Source: Candidatus Magasanikbacteria bacterium RIFCSPHIGHO2_02_FULL_50_9b
GTDB lineage: Bacteria > Patescibacteriota > Patescibacteriia > Magasanikbacterales > 2-02-FULL-50-9b
Reading direction: 5' to 3'
NCBI GenBank assembly: GCA_001782975.1
Contig: MFQD01000007.1
Location: 1-9,874, forward strand
Length of the DNA: 9,874 nucleotides
A program made the position numbers and the translations under genes. Numbering within the stretch: the first letter of the stretch is position 1; each line of letters opens with the position of its first letter. Shown here piece after piece: positions 1 to 6,378 of this stretch. The notes beneath the pieces were generated by a model. The model saw nothing but the letters and a program-made list of their open reading frames with translations. It was not told the DNA's origin and made no database searches.

Positions 1-285
1 CTCGTCACCAAGGGCCAGGTCACCGTGGGCAACCACTGGCACAACTGCGTGGAGCGGTTTGTCCTCAAGGCTGGCCGCATCGACCGGCTGGTGTTTGAGG
101 ACATCCACACCAAGGTGCGGCGTGTGTGGACCAACCTGGGTCCGGGCACGGAGATCACGGTTCCGGCGCGCGTTGCGCACGCGCTCGTCATGGCGCCGGA
201 CAGCGTCCTGCACATGTACGTTTCGAGTGCGGAATCGCCGGCCAACAAGGAGTTCTTCCATACGTACACGCTGCTCACGGCGTGA
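1..285 (+). CDS. Cupin-fold sugar epimerase/CapF-like protein, C-terminal part (5' end outside window)
   Basis: The reading frame is open from base 1 and ends at TGA 283-285, giving 94 visible residues; the start lies upstream of the window. The GTG at 25 is internal to the cupin fold, so I do not take it as the true start. The motif VGNHWHN followed by alternating beta strands, then the segment TEITVPARVAHALV, is the conserved-box layout of a small cupin. The closest resemblance I recognise is to the C-terminal cupin of CapF-type capsule proteins and WxcM/FdtA-like sugar isomerases, which act on nucleotide sugars. The two His in HWH and the later His in VAHA are candidate metal or substrate ligands. 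Base composition is odd: about 64% GC, and the lysine codons are all AAG, unlike the AAA-rich genes downstream. A hairpin terminator follows. The family call is moderately sure; the exact reaction is unknown. Confidence 0.6.
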   Translation, partial: LVTKGQVTVGNHWHNCVERFVLKAGRIDRLVFEDIHTKVRRVWTNLGPGTEITVPARVAHALVMAPDSVLHMYVSSAESPANKEFFHTYTLLTA

Positions 286-304
286 CGGTCAGTGAGCAAG
301 TGGT

Positions 305-346
305 GGTGGTGCGTGTCCAGACGGATCCGCGCTGCCACCCTTTTTT
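305..346 (+). terminator. Rho-independent terminator after the cupin gene
   Basis: GGTGG (305-309) pairs with CCACC (335-339). The stem continues inward through GCG/CGC-type pairs with small bulges to an inner TCC/GGA hairpin with an AGAC loop (319-322). Six T residues follow at 341-346. It lies 20 bases after the cupin stop and just before the str promoter, so it would insulate the two units. Folding was done by eye. Confidence 0.6.
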
Positions 347-350
347 AATC

Positions 351-379
351 TTGACGGTTTTTCGGCGTTCCGGTACACT
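351..379 (+). promoter_or_regulatory. Sigma70-type promoter of the rpsL-rpsG-fusA operon
   Basis: The -35 is TTGACG (351-356, five of six consensus bases), the spacer is 17 bases, and the -10 is TACACT (374-379, four of six). Transcription would begin near 386, leaving a leader of about 75 bases before rpsL. The -35 hexamer and spacer length are identical to those of the promoter at 6350-6378 on the other strand. Confidence 0.7.
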
Positions 380-416
380 CTCCCTACATTCCTTTTTAAA
401 ATTATTCTCTCATCTG

Positions 417-442
417 CACGGCTGCGGAATGTTATAGCCGTG
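417..442 (+). promoter_or_regulatory. Leader hairpin just upstream of rpsL
   Basis: CACGGCT (417-423) and AGCCGTG (436-442) form a perfect 7-bp inverted repeat around a 12-base loop, with possible G-T closing pairs at both ends. It ends 18 bases before the rpsL ATG, inside the predicted 5' leader. No T-run follows, so it is not a terminator. It could be a translational control element, since str operons are often autoregulated by S7 in other bacteria, or it could help present the SD-less start. Its function is unproven. Confidence 0.4.
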
Positions 443-460
443 TCAGAGTAACCAGACGTT

Positions 461-922
461 ATGCCAACCATGAGCCAATTGCTCCGAAAGGGGCGCACGT
501 CGGCGAAGAAGAAGAGCAAGTCTCCTGCCATGCAGTGGACATTGGATTCTCTCCATCGCCGTCGTCACGAAATTAAAGCAGGCGCGCCGTACAAGCGCGG
601 CGTGTGCACGAAGGTCACCACCATGACCCCAAAGAAGCCGAACTCAGCTATCCGCAAGATCGCTCGTGTTCGTTTGTCCAACGGTATGGAAGTCGGTGCG
701 TATATTCCGGGCGAAGGCCACAATTTGCAAGAGCACTCAATCGTGATGATCCGTGGCGGACGCGTGAAAGATTTGCCGGGTATTCGCTATCACATCGTGC
801 GCGGTGTGTTTGACGCGCAAGGCGTGGCGAATCGTCGTCGCAGCCGTTCAATTTATGGCGTGAAAAAGCCAAAGGCAGGCGCAGCAAATCCTGCAGCTAA
901 AGCGGCTAAGACTAAGAAATAA
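461..922 (+). CDS. rpsL: 30S ribosomal protein S12
   Basis: This is the decoding-centre protein S12 (uS12) of the small ribosomal subunit, 153 residues. It carries the family hallmarks: N-terminal MPT..QLLRKGR, KRGVC (45-49), TPKKPNSA (56-63), GEGHNLQEHS (84-93) and GGRVKDLPG (99-107). K58 and K103 correspond to E. coli K43 and K88, the classical streptomycin sites, and both are lysine as in wild type. D104 matches the aspartate that is methylthiolated in some bacteria. About 15 extra residues lie between Ala23 and KRGVC compared with E. coli, similar to the longer loop of Bacilli. An Ala/Lys-rich tail of about 15 residues extends the C-terminus. I start at ATG 461 because MPT is the usual S12 N-terminus; the ATG at 470 would remove it. 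There is no clear Shine-Dalgarno. It is the first gene of the str operon. Confidence 0.97.
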   Translation: MPTMSQLLRKGRTSAKKKSKSPAMQWTLDSLHRRRHEIKAGAPYKRGVCTKVTTMTPKKPNSAIRKIARVRLSNGMEVGAYIPGEGHNLQEHSIVMIRGGRVKDLPGIRYHIVRGVFDAQGVANRRRSRSIYGVKKPKAGAANPAAKAAKTKK

Positions 923-925
923 TCT

Positions 926-1393
926 ATGCGAGGAAAACAAGCTCCAAAGCGCGATGTTGCGCCAGATCCGATTTACAGCAATCCATCAGTTGGTAAGTTC
1001 ATCAACTTCATCATGTTAAGTGGTAAGAAAAACACGGCACAAGGAATTGTGTATGGTGCGTTTGAAATTATCAAGAAAAAAGAGGACAAAGACGCACTCG
1101 AAATTTTCGAGGAAGCGTTGAAGCAGGTTGGCCCGGGCGTTGAGGTGAAAACCAAGCGCGTGGGTGGCAGCAACTATCAAGTGCCGATTCCGGTGAAGCC
1201 AGAACGCAAGAACGCGTTGGCCATGCGTTGGATTATCAATGCGGCACGCGCAAAAAAAGGACGTGCGATGGAAGAAAAACTTGCAGAAGAAATTATGCTC
1301 GCTGCAAAAGGTGAGGGTGACGCGATGAAAAAGCGCGCGGATGTTCACAAAATGGCAGAATCTAATCGTGCGTTTGCGCACTTTGCCTACTAA
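926..1393 (+). CDS. rpsG: 30S ribosomal protein S7
   Basis: S7 (uS7) nucleates assembly of the 30S head by binding the 3' domain of 16S rRNA and sits near the E site. The product is 155 residues, normal for the short form of the family. Conserved segments are visible in order: the basic N-terminus with APKRDVAPDP (6-15), KFINFIM, the VKTKRVGGSNYQVP stretch, RKNALAMRWI, and the C-terminal HKMAESNRAFAHF. It starts three bases after the rpsL stop, so the S7-binding intercistronic structure known from E. coli has no room here. No Shine-Dalgarno is visible; translation is probably coupled to rpsL. The fusA start follows its stop by five bases. Confidence 0.97.
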   Translation: MRGKQAPKRDVAPDPIYSNPSVGKFINFIMLSGKKNTAQGIVYGAFEIIKKKEDKDALEIFEEALKQVGPGVEVKTKRVGGSNYQVPIPVKPERKNALAMRWIINAARAKKGRAMEEKLAEEIMLAAKGEGDAMKKRADVHKMAESNRAFAHFAY

Positions 1394-1398
1394 TCTGT

Positions 1399-3477
1399 AT
1401 GCCCCGAGACTATTCTCTCCTCCACACCCGCAACTTTGGAATTATCGCGCACATTGATGCGGGTAAAACCACGGTGTCAGAACGTATTCTGTTTTACACC
1501 GGTAAGAAACATAAAATTGGTGAAGTACATGAAGGTGAAGCAACGATGGACTGGATGGAACAGGAACGCGAGCGCGGCATCACGATCACGGCTGCGGCGA
1601 CAACCTGTTTTTGGAAAGACACGCGCATGAATTTGATCGACACGCCGGGTCACATTGACTTTACCGTTGAGGTGAAACGGTCGCTGCGCGTGCTTGACGG
1701 CGCGGCGGTGATTTTCGACGGCGTTGCCGGCGTTGAACCGCAATCAGAAACCAACTGGCGCTATGCGGATGAATTGAATGTGCCGCGTTTGTGTTTCATC
1801 AACAAACTGGACCGAACTGGCGCTGATTTCTATAAAGATGTGCAGTCAATCCACGATCGGTTGACGAAGAATGCCGTGCCATTGCAATTGCCGATCGGTG
1901 CTGAAGGTGGATTTCGCGGTTTCATCGACCTGCTGAACATGAATGCAGAAATTTATTATGACGAAATGGGACAAGATTTTCGTCATGAAGACATTCCGGC
2001 TGACATGCTCGAAAAAGCAAAAGAGTATCGCGCTGCGTTGGTTGAAAAAATTGTTGAGAATGATGAAAGCGCGATGAACCGTTATTTGGCTGGTGAAGAA
2101 GTGCCGATTGCTGAGCTCAAGAAAATCATGCGTGCCGCAACGATTGCTGGAACATTTATTCCGATTTTGTGTGGCTCTGCATTGAAGAACAAGGGCGTAC
2201 AGTTTTTGTTGGACGCCATTGTTGATTATCTGCCGTCGCCGCTCGACATTCCGCCTGTGCGTTGCACAGATCCGGATGATGATTCAGTTGAAATTTTTCG
2301 GCATGCTGATGATTCTGAACCGTTCACCGCACTTGCGTTTAAAGTTGCAACTGATCCATTCGTTGGTAAGCTCACTTTTTTCCGTGTGTATTCCGGAACG
2401 TTGAAAGCTGGTTCATATGCACTGAATTCTTCGACTGGAGAGAAAGAGCGGTTTGGTCGCATCGTGCGGTTGCACGCAAACACGCGCGAAGATGTGGATG
2501 AGGTGTTTGCGGGTGACATTGCCGCGGCTGTTGGTCTGAAATCAACGACAACGGGCAATACACTGTGTGCCGAAGACGCGCCAGTGGTGATGGAAAAAAT
2601 CAGTTTTCCTGAGCCAGTTATTTCGCTTGCCATTGAACCAAAGACAAAACAGGATCAGGAAAAAATGGGCATGGCGTTGCAGAAACTTGCAGAAGAAGAT
2701 CCGACGTTTCGGGTTCACACCGATGATGAAACAATGCAAACAATTATCGCCGGTATGGGCGAATTGCACTTGGATATTATCGTTGACCGCATGAAGCGCG
2801 AGTTCAAAGTCGAAGCAAATGTTGGTGCGCCACAAGTCGCGTTTAAAGAAACGATTCGGGGCGAGGCGGAAGCAGAAGGAAAATACATCAAACAGTCTGG
2901 TGGTCGTGGTCAGTATGGTCACTGTTGGATCAAAGTTGAACCGAACGAAAAAGGAGCGGGCTTTGAGTTCATCGATGAAGTGAAGGGTGGTTCGATTCCG
3001 AAAGAATACATCGCGCCAATTGAAAAAGGAATTAAAGAAACGCTTGATCGCGGTGTGCTTGCTGGCTATCCGATGCTCGACATCAAAGCAACGGTGTTTG
3101 ATGGCTCGTATCACGAAGTTGACTCGAGTGAGGCGGCGTTTAAGATTGCCGGTTCTATGGCGTTTCGCGAAGCGTGCACCAAAGCAGGGCTCATGCTGCT
3201 CGAGCCAGTCATGAAAGTTGAAGTATTGACTCCCGAAGCAAACATGGGTGACGTGATTGGCAACATTTCGTCAAAGCGTGGTGTGGTACGCGAAATGCGC
3301 GACCGCGTGGGCATTAAAGTTGTTGATTGTGAAATTCCGTTGGCATCAATGTTCGGCTATGCAACTGAATTACGTTCGATGACACAAGGACGCGCGTCAT
3401 ATTCCATGGAATTTGCACACTATGCGGAAGTGCCGCAAAATGTGGCGAAGGAAGTGATCGAGGGGCGGAAGAAATAA
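1399..3477 (+). CDS. fusA: Translation elongation factor G
   Basis: EF-G is the GTPase that drives ribosomal translocation and, with the recycling factor, splits post-termination ribosomes. The 692 residues match the usual length. The G domain shows G1 AHIDAGKT (17-24), switch region ERGITIT (58-64), G3 DTPGH (81-85) and G4 NKLD (135-138; NKMD is more common). Domain II starts near the DPFVGKLTFFRVYSG segment. Domain III contains AEEDPTFRV and GMGELHLDI. Domain IV has the conserved SGGRGQYGH and DGSYHEVDSSE segments, the latter at the tip that enters the A site. Domain V ends the protein. No fusidic-acid-related oddity can be judged by eye. It is the last gene of this str operon; tuf does not follow, and a terminator lies 33 bases beyond the stop. 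Confidence 0.98.
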   Translation: MPRDYSLLHTRNFGIIAHIDAGKTTVSERILFYTGKKHKIGEVHEGEATMDWMEQERERGITITAAATTCFWKDTRMNLIDTPGHIDFTVEVKRSLRVLDGAAVIFDGVAGVEPQSETNWRYADELNVPRLCFINKLDRTGADFYKDVQSIHDRLTKNAVPLQLPIGAEGGFRGFIDLLNMNAEIYYDEMGQDFRHEDIPADMLEKAKEYRAALVEKIVENDESAMNRYLAGEEVPIAELKKIMRAATIAGTFIPILCGSALKNKGVQFLLDAIVDYLPSPLDIPPVRCTDPDDDSVEIFRHADDSEPFTALAFKVATDPFVGKLTFFRVYSGTLKAGSYALNSSTGEKERFGRIVRLHANTREDVDEVFAGDIAAAVGLKSTTTGNTLCAEDAPVVMEKISFPEPVISLAIEPKTKQDQEKMGMALQKLAEEDPTFRVHTDDETMQTIIAGMGELHLDIIVDRMKREFKVEANVGAPQVAFKETIRGEAEAEGKYIKQSGGRGQYGHCWIKVEPNEKGAGFEFIDEVKGGSIPKEYIAPIEKGIKETLDRGVLAGYPMLDIKATVFDGSYHEVDSSEAAFKIAGSMAFREACTKAGLMLLEPVMKVEVLTPEANMGDVIGNISSKRGVVREMRDRVGIKVVDCEIPLASMFGYATELRSMTQGRASYSMEFAHYAEVPQNVAKEVIEGRKK

Positions 3478-3496
3478 AATTTCGATGGTTTGTATT

Positions 3497-3506
3497 GGGG
3501 GGGGGG
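3497..3506. repeat. Homopolymer of ten G
   Basis: Ten consecutive G (3497-3506) lie in the 43-base gap between the convergent fusA and YdcF-like genes. It is outside both reading frames, so length changes would not shift a protein. It could be a slippage-prone site or a place of sequencing uncertainty. Confidence 0.95.
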
Positions 3507-3510
3507 AGAA

Positions 3511-3538
3511 GCGGGCGCTGTCAAGCGTCTGTTTTTTT
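3511..3538 (+). terminator. Rho-independent terminator of the str operon
   Basis: GCGGGCGCT (3511-3519) pairs with AGCGTCTGT (3524-3532) around a GTCA loop, nine pairs including G-T wobbles, followed by a T-run to 3538. Orientation suits transcripts from fusA. Its right half overlaps the last codons and the TGA stop of the convergent gene, whose C-terminal Lys-Lys codons supply the T-run. On the minus strand the hairpin is followed by C-rich sequence, so it should act in one direction only. Confidence 0.7.
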
Positions 3539-4168
3539 GCGTGATTGCAGGTTGCTAAAAAATTGTTCAAACGTCGCAACGTCACCGGTGGCCTGATATG
3601 TTTCGATCCGCTCAATTTCGCCGAGCAAATGTTCGGCAGTTGATTTTGATTCAAGCGATTGGGGTCCAAGTTTCGGTTCAAACCAATCGACGCCGCGAGC
3701 GGTCGTGACGTATACCCGCATTAGATAATTTTGTGCGTGCATCGCTGCTATCAGACTGAGCATGCAGCGCGTTGCATGAAATGGCGCAGCGATGATGATG
3801 CCGCTGGTGAATTGATGTTCGTACGCGAGCTCACATAATCCATCCGCGTCATCGCGGGTGTGAAATGACGGGCGCGAAGTCAAAATTTTTTCATCCGGAA
3901 TTCCGCGCGCCACCAGCCGCTCGCGCCACACCGCACCACCAGCCCAACACTCGCCGGGAATGGTTCCGCCAAATCGTTCGCCCTTGCTGCCGGTGATCGC
4001 AATGTAACGAACAGCGCCGGCGTGAAACAGTTCCGCTGCACGCTCGAACAGACCTTCACTCATGTCATCGGTTTGACCAAAAAACAGGGCAACATCTGCG
4101 CCCTGTTTTGGTATTTCGTCTGAGAGAACCATTGCCATCGTTTGCACCAAAGCAGTAGAAATGGCCAT
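3521..4168 (-). CDS. YdcF/DUF218-family protein (SanA/ElyC-like fold)
   Basis: The product is 215 residues when started at ATG 4168, seven bases after the upstream stop. The open frame extends back to 4252, but that would overlap the methyltransferase gene by 77 bases without cause. The DUF218 core is recognisable: a beta strand ADVALFFG (24-31), a helix ERAAELFHAG (42-51), YIAITGSKGE (55-64), the helix WRERLVARGIP (81-91), KILTSRPSFHTRDDA (94-108) and IIIAAPFHATR (124-134) with the family's typical His131 and Arg134. Members such as YdcF bind nucleotide-like ligands, and SanA/ElyC affect envelope integrity, but the reaction is unknown. Unlike SanA and ElyC there is no membrane helix, so this form should be cytosolic. 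It is the last gene of the sugar operon and its 3' end carries the str terminator. Confidence 0.75.
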   Translation of the reverse strand: MAISTALVQTMAMVLSDEIPKQGADVALFFGQTDDMSEGLFERAAELFHAGAVRYIAITGSKGERFGGTIPGECWAGGAVWRERLVARGIPDEKILTSRPSFHTRDDADGLCELAYEHQFTSGIIIAAPFHATRCMLSLIAAMHAQNYLMRVYVTTARGVDWFEPKLGPQSLESKSTAEHLLGEIERIETYQATGDVATFEQFFSNLQSRKKTDA

Positions 4169-4175
4169 ATGCTTT

Positions 4176-5420
4176 TTATAGAATGTCGATATTCCCGATT
4201 GGCACCACGAATTTTCCACCGGCATCATGAAACGCTTTTTCTTTTTCAACAATCACTTTCGCGTAATTTGGTGCGAGAATGACAAAGTAATCTGGCGTGC
4301 GTGCTGCGGCGTCGGCGCGTGAGATGATTTCAATGTGATCAAGCGGCGTATACCACCCTTGCTTTGCTGGTGAATCGTCCACGAAGAAATCGAGAAATTC
4401 TTTGCCAATATTTGAGCAGCGCAAAATAGTGAACCCTTTTGCCGCCGCGCCATAGCCTGCCAATTTTTTTCCTTGCGATTTCAAATCTTCAAGCGTTGCA
4501 CGTAATTTTTTTGCAACTGACCATACGTTCTGTTCATACTGCTTGCATGTTTCGAGCGTATTGAGCTTTGTGTCCTCTTCTTCTTTTTGAAGCGCAGCCA
4601 AGCGATCGGTTGCAGGACGGTTTCCGCGATCCATGAACAGGCGAAGGGAACCACCTTGTGCTGGGGTGACCACCGCGTCAAACACATGTAGCCCAAATTG
4701 CGGCGCGAAATCTTGCCAATTTTTCAATGAGAAGAATGAGTAGTGATCGTGATAAATGAGTGAGTAGTTTGTATTTTTGACCATCCCGCCCCAATAGTTT
4801 GCCTCAACGATGAACACACCGTCCTCAGCAAGCAGCGACTCAACGCCGCGCACCAGTCCGCGCAGATCATTCAAGTGTGCAATGCAGTTGCTGCCCATCA
4901 CAACTTTTGCTTTGCCCCATTCGCGTGCAATCATGCGACCCATGCGTTCTGAAAAAAATTCAGACATCGTCGGAATGCCGCGCTTCAACGCACGCAAAAC
5001 TACGTTTGCAGATGGGTCAACGCCGAGGATGCGGCACACGCCGTTGAAGTGCTGCAGCATTACACCATCATTCGAACCGATTTCAACGACCAAATCCTCG
5101 GTGTTCTGAATAAATCGTGATTTCACTTCTGCTGCAAATTCGTCGAAATATTCTTTGAGCGTCGGCATGTCTGATGAGAAGAAGAGATAATCAACGTTGC
5201 GATAAATTTCTTCTGAATCAACAAGATCGGTAAGCTGCACCAAGCTGCACTTTCGGCAGCGATTCACCACGAGCGGGTATGTTGGCTCAGTGCCATCTAA
5301 ATCCTTTTTCTCAATGAGACTGTTGACGAGTGGATGTTCGCCCAGATCAACGACCAGATCGAATTCACGACCATCGCACATGCGGCACGTTTCGTTTTTG
5401 ATTGTTTTAATCGGTTGCAT
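4176..5420 (-). CDS. Sugar C-methyltransferase, three-domain SAM-dependent (TylCIII/TcaB9 type)
   Basis: This 414-residue protein shows the full architecture of nucleotide-sugar C-methyltransferases. The N-terminal zinc-binding domain has CxxC pairs at Cys12/Cys15 and Cys55/Cys58. The class I SAM-binding domain has EIGSNDG (113-119) and GVDPSANV (133-140). The YHDH motif (223-226) matches the YHEH motif that holds the proposed catalytic His in TcaB9. GGSLR lies at 256-260, and the C-terminal domain has GYGAAAKG (322-329), followed by VDDSPAKQG. The family methylates C3 of NDP-4-keto-6-deoxysugars, making branched sugars. I choose ATG 5420 because the family starts right before the zinc domain; the open frame to 5498 would run into the epimerase gene. 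Only one base separates it from the epimerase stop (TAA-T-ATG), so translation is probably coupled. The sugar position methylated is not known. Confidence 0.88.
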   Translation of the reverse strand: MQPIKTIKNETCRMCDGREFDLVVDLGEHPLVNSLIEKKDLDGTEPTYPLVVNRCRKCSLVQLTDLVDSEEIYRNVDYLFFSSDMPTLKEYFDEFAAEVKSRFIQNTEDLVVEIGSNDGVMLQHFNGVCRILGVDPSANVVLRALKRGIPTMSEFFSERMGRMIAREWGKAKVVMGSNCIAHLNDLRGLVRGVESLLAEDGVFIVEANYWGGMVKNTNYSLIYHDHYSFFSLKNWQDFAPQFGLHVFDAVVTPAQGGSLRLFMDRGNRPATDRLAALQKEEEDTKLNTLETCKQYEQNVWSVAKKLRATLEDLKSQGKKLAGYGAAAKGFTILRCSNIGKEFLDFFVDDSPAKQGWYTPLDHIEIISRADAAARTPDYFVILAPNYAKVIVEKEKAFHDAGGKFVVPIGNIDIL

Positions 5421-5421
5421 A

Positions 5422-6327
5422 TTAAAGTGTTTTAACAAATTCAGTGAGCCACGGAATGACCTCAACGCGCGGTTCCCAACCAAGCAGCTCCCGCGCATGC
5501 GTTATGTCTGCTTCGTGACGTTCGACTTCAAAGCCGCGTTTTGGAATGAATACAATTTCGCCTCCAATTGCCGTTGCAATGTCCTCCATGGTGGTGACTT
5601 TGCCCGTACCAATGTTGATAATTTCGCCGCTTCCCACTGTATCAGATTCAGCGGCGCGTGCAAAGGCGTCTGCCACGTCTTTGACATAGACAAAGTCGCG
5701 CTGGCCGCTGCGGAATGACGATTGCGCCGTTGTTTCGGTGAGCGTGATCGCCCTGCCTTCCTTGCGTGCGCGGAAAAAGGCAGCCATGGCAGTGTCCGTG
5801 CGCTGGTTTTCACCAAACACCTGAAACAAACGAAGGCCGACTGTTTTCAACCCATAGCAGGCGCTCCACATTTTCAGCGCATATTCGCCAGACAATTTTT
5901 GCCAGCTGTATGGTTCAATGGGGTATGGCTGCATCGCTTCGTTCCATGGTGTTGGGTTGTGGCCATACAAGGACGCCGTTGTTGCAAACACAAATTTTTT
6001 GATTTTCGCTTTTGTCGCGAGATCAAGCAAGAGCGCTGTCATGTCAATGTTGTCGTGTGTTGTTGCAAGTGGATCGCGGATTGAGTTCGGGATGTTGGTA
6101 ACAAAGGCAAGGTGAATGATATAGTCAACACCTTCGAGTTCCTGTTGTGTCAATGAACGCACGTCGCGTTTTTCAAAAACAAATTGTGGTGTTTTAAAAT
6201 CAAACGCAATTGCTTCATAATCAAAATCGCGTATATCAACGCCCCATACGTCCCAGCCGCGTGCGACGCACGTTTCAATGATGTGAGGGCCAATGAATCC
6301 GGAAACTCCTGTGATAAGTACGCGCAT
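5422..6327 (-). CDS. NAD-dependent nucleotide-sugar epimerase/dehydratase (extended SDR)
   Basis: The protein has 301 residues and the extended short-chain dehydrogenase fold. The Rossmann motif GVSGFIG (7-13) begins six residues after the start, and Asp31 at the end of the second strand favours NAD. The catalytic Ser/Thr lies in TTAS (116-119) and the Tyr-x3-Lys pair is Y140/K144. RDFVYVKDVADA (210-221) and NIGTGK are typical of GalE-like and dTDP-glucose-dehydratase-like members. The substrate cannot be read from sequence. I use ATG 6327: the frame opens earlier at a TTG (6378), but that start lies upstream of a strong promoter and would add 17 residues ahead of the Rossmann fold. It is the first gene of the unit with the C-methyltransferase, and its product could supply the 4-keto or epimerised sugar that the enzyme methylates. 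Confidence 0.88.
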   Translation of the reverse strand: MRVLITGVSGFIGPHIIETCVARGWDVWGVDIRDFDYEAIAFDFKTPQFVFEKRDVRSLTQQELEGVDYIIHLAFVTNIPNSIRDPLATTHDNIDMTALLLDLATKAKIKKFVFATTASLYGHNPTPWNEAMQPYPIEPYSWQKLSGEYALKMWSACYGLKTVGLRLFQVFGENQRTDTAMAAFFRARKEGRAITLTETTAQSSFRSGQRDFVYVKDVADAFARAAESDTVGSGEIINIGTGKVTTMEDIATAIGGEIVFIPKRGFEVERHEADITHARELLGWEPRVEVIPWLTEFVKTL

Positions 6328-6349
6328 AGAATTTTTTAAGATGGTCTGT

Positions 6350-6378
6350 AGTATAATCGTCGAGTCGTCGCTCGTCAA
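6350..6378 (-). promoter_or_regulatory. Sigma70-type promoter for the epimerase-methyltransferase-YdcF unit
   Basis: Reading the minus strand, the -35 is TTGACG (6378-6373), the spacer 17 bases and the -10 TATACT (6355-6350, five of six). Transcription would start near 6343, about 16 bases before the epimerase ATG at 6327. The -35 hexamer contains the TGA stop of asnB. It is the strongest-looking promoter in the window and supports ATG 6327 over the upstream TTG. Confidence 0.75.

Noticed and set aside
286..460. Small gene between the cupin gene and rpsL
   Set aside because: The gap is accounted for by a terminator, a promoter and a leader hairpin; no start-stop frame there looks coding.
527..590. 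Extra residues in S12 between Ala23 and KRGVC as a novel insertion
   Set aside because: The S12 proteins of Bacilli carry a loop of similar length at the same place, so the insertion is a known family variant and only a weak taxonomic hint.
2542..3114. 190-residue open frame on the minus strand inside fusA
   Set aside because: The sequence is low in recognisable motifs and is the antisense shadow of a conserved EF-G coding region.
4169..4252. Longer N-terminus for the YdcF-like protein
   Set aside because: It would overlap the methyltransferase coding end by 77 bases, and the added residues have no family similarity that I can see.
5421..5498. Longer N-terminus for the C-methyltransferase
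   Set aside because: The extra 26 residues come from the epimerase coding region in another frame; the zinc-binding domain begins just after ATG 5420.
6328..6378. Epimerase starting at TTG 6378, overlapping the asnB stop
   Set aside because: A strong promoter lies between this TTG and ATG 6327, and the Rossmann motif begins right after ATG 6327, so the shorter form is preferred.
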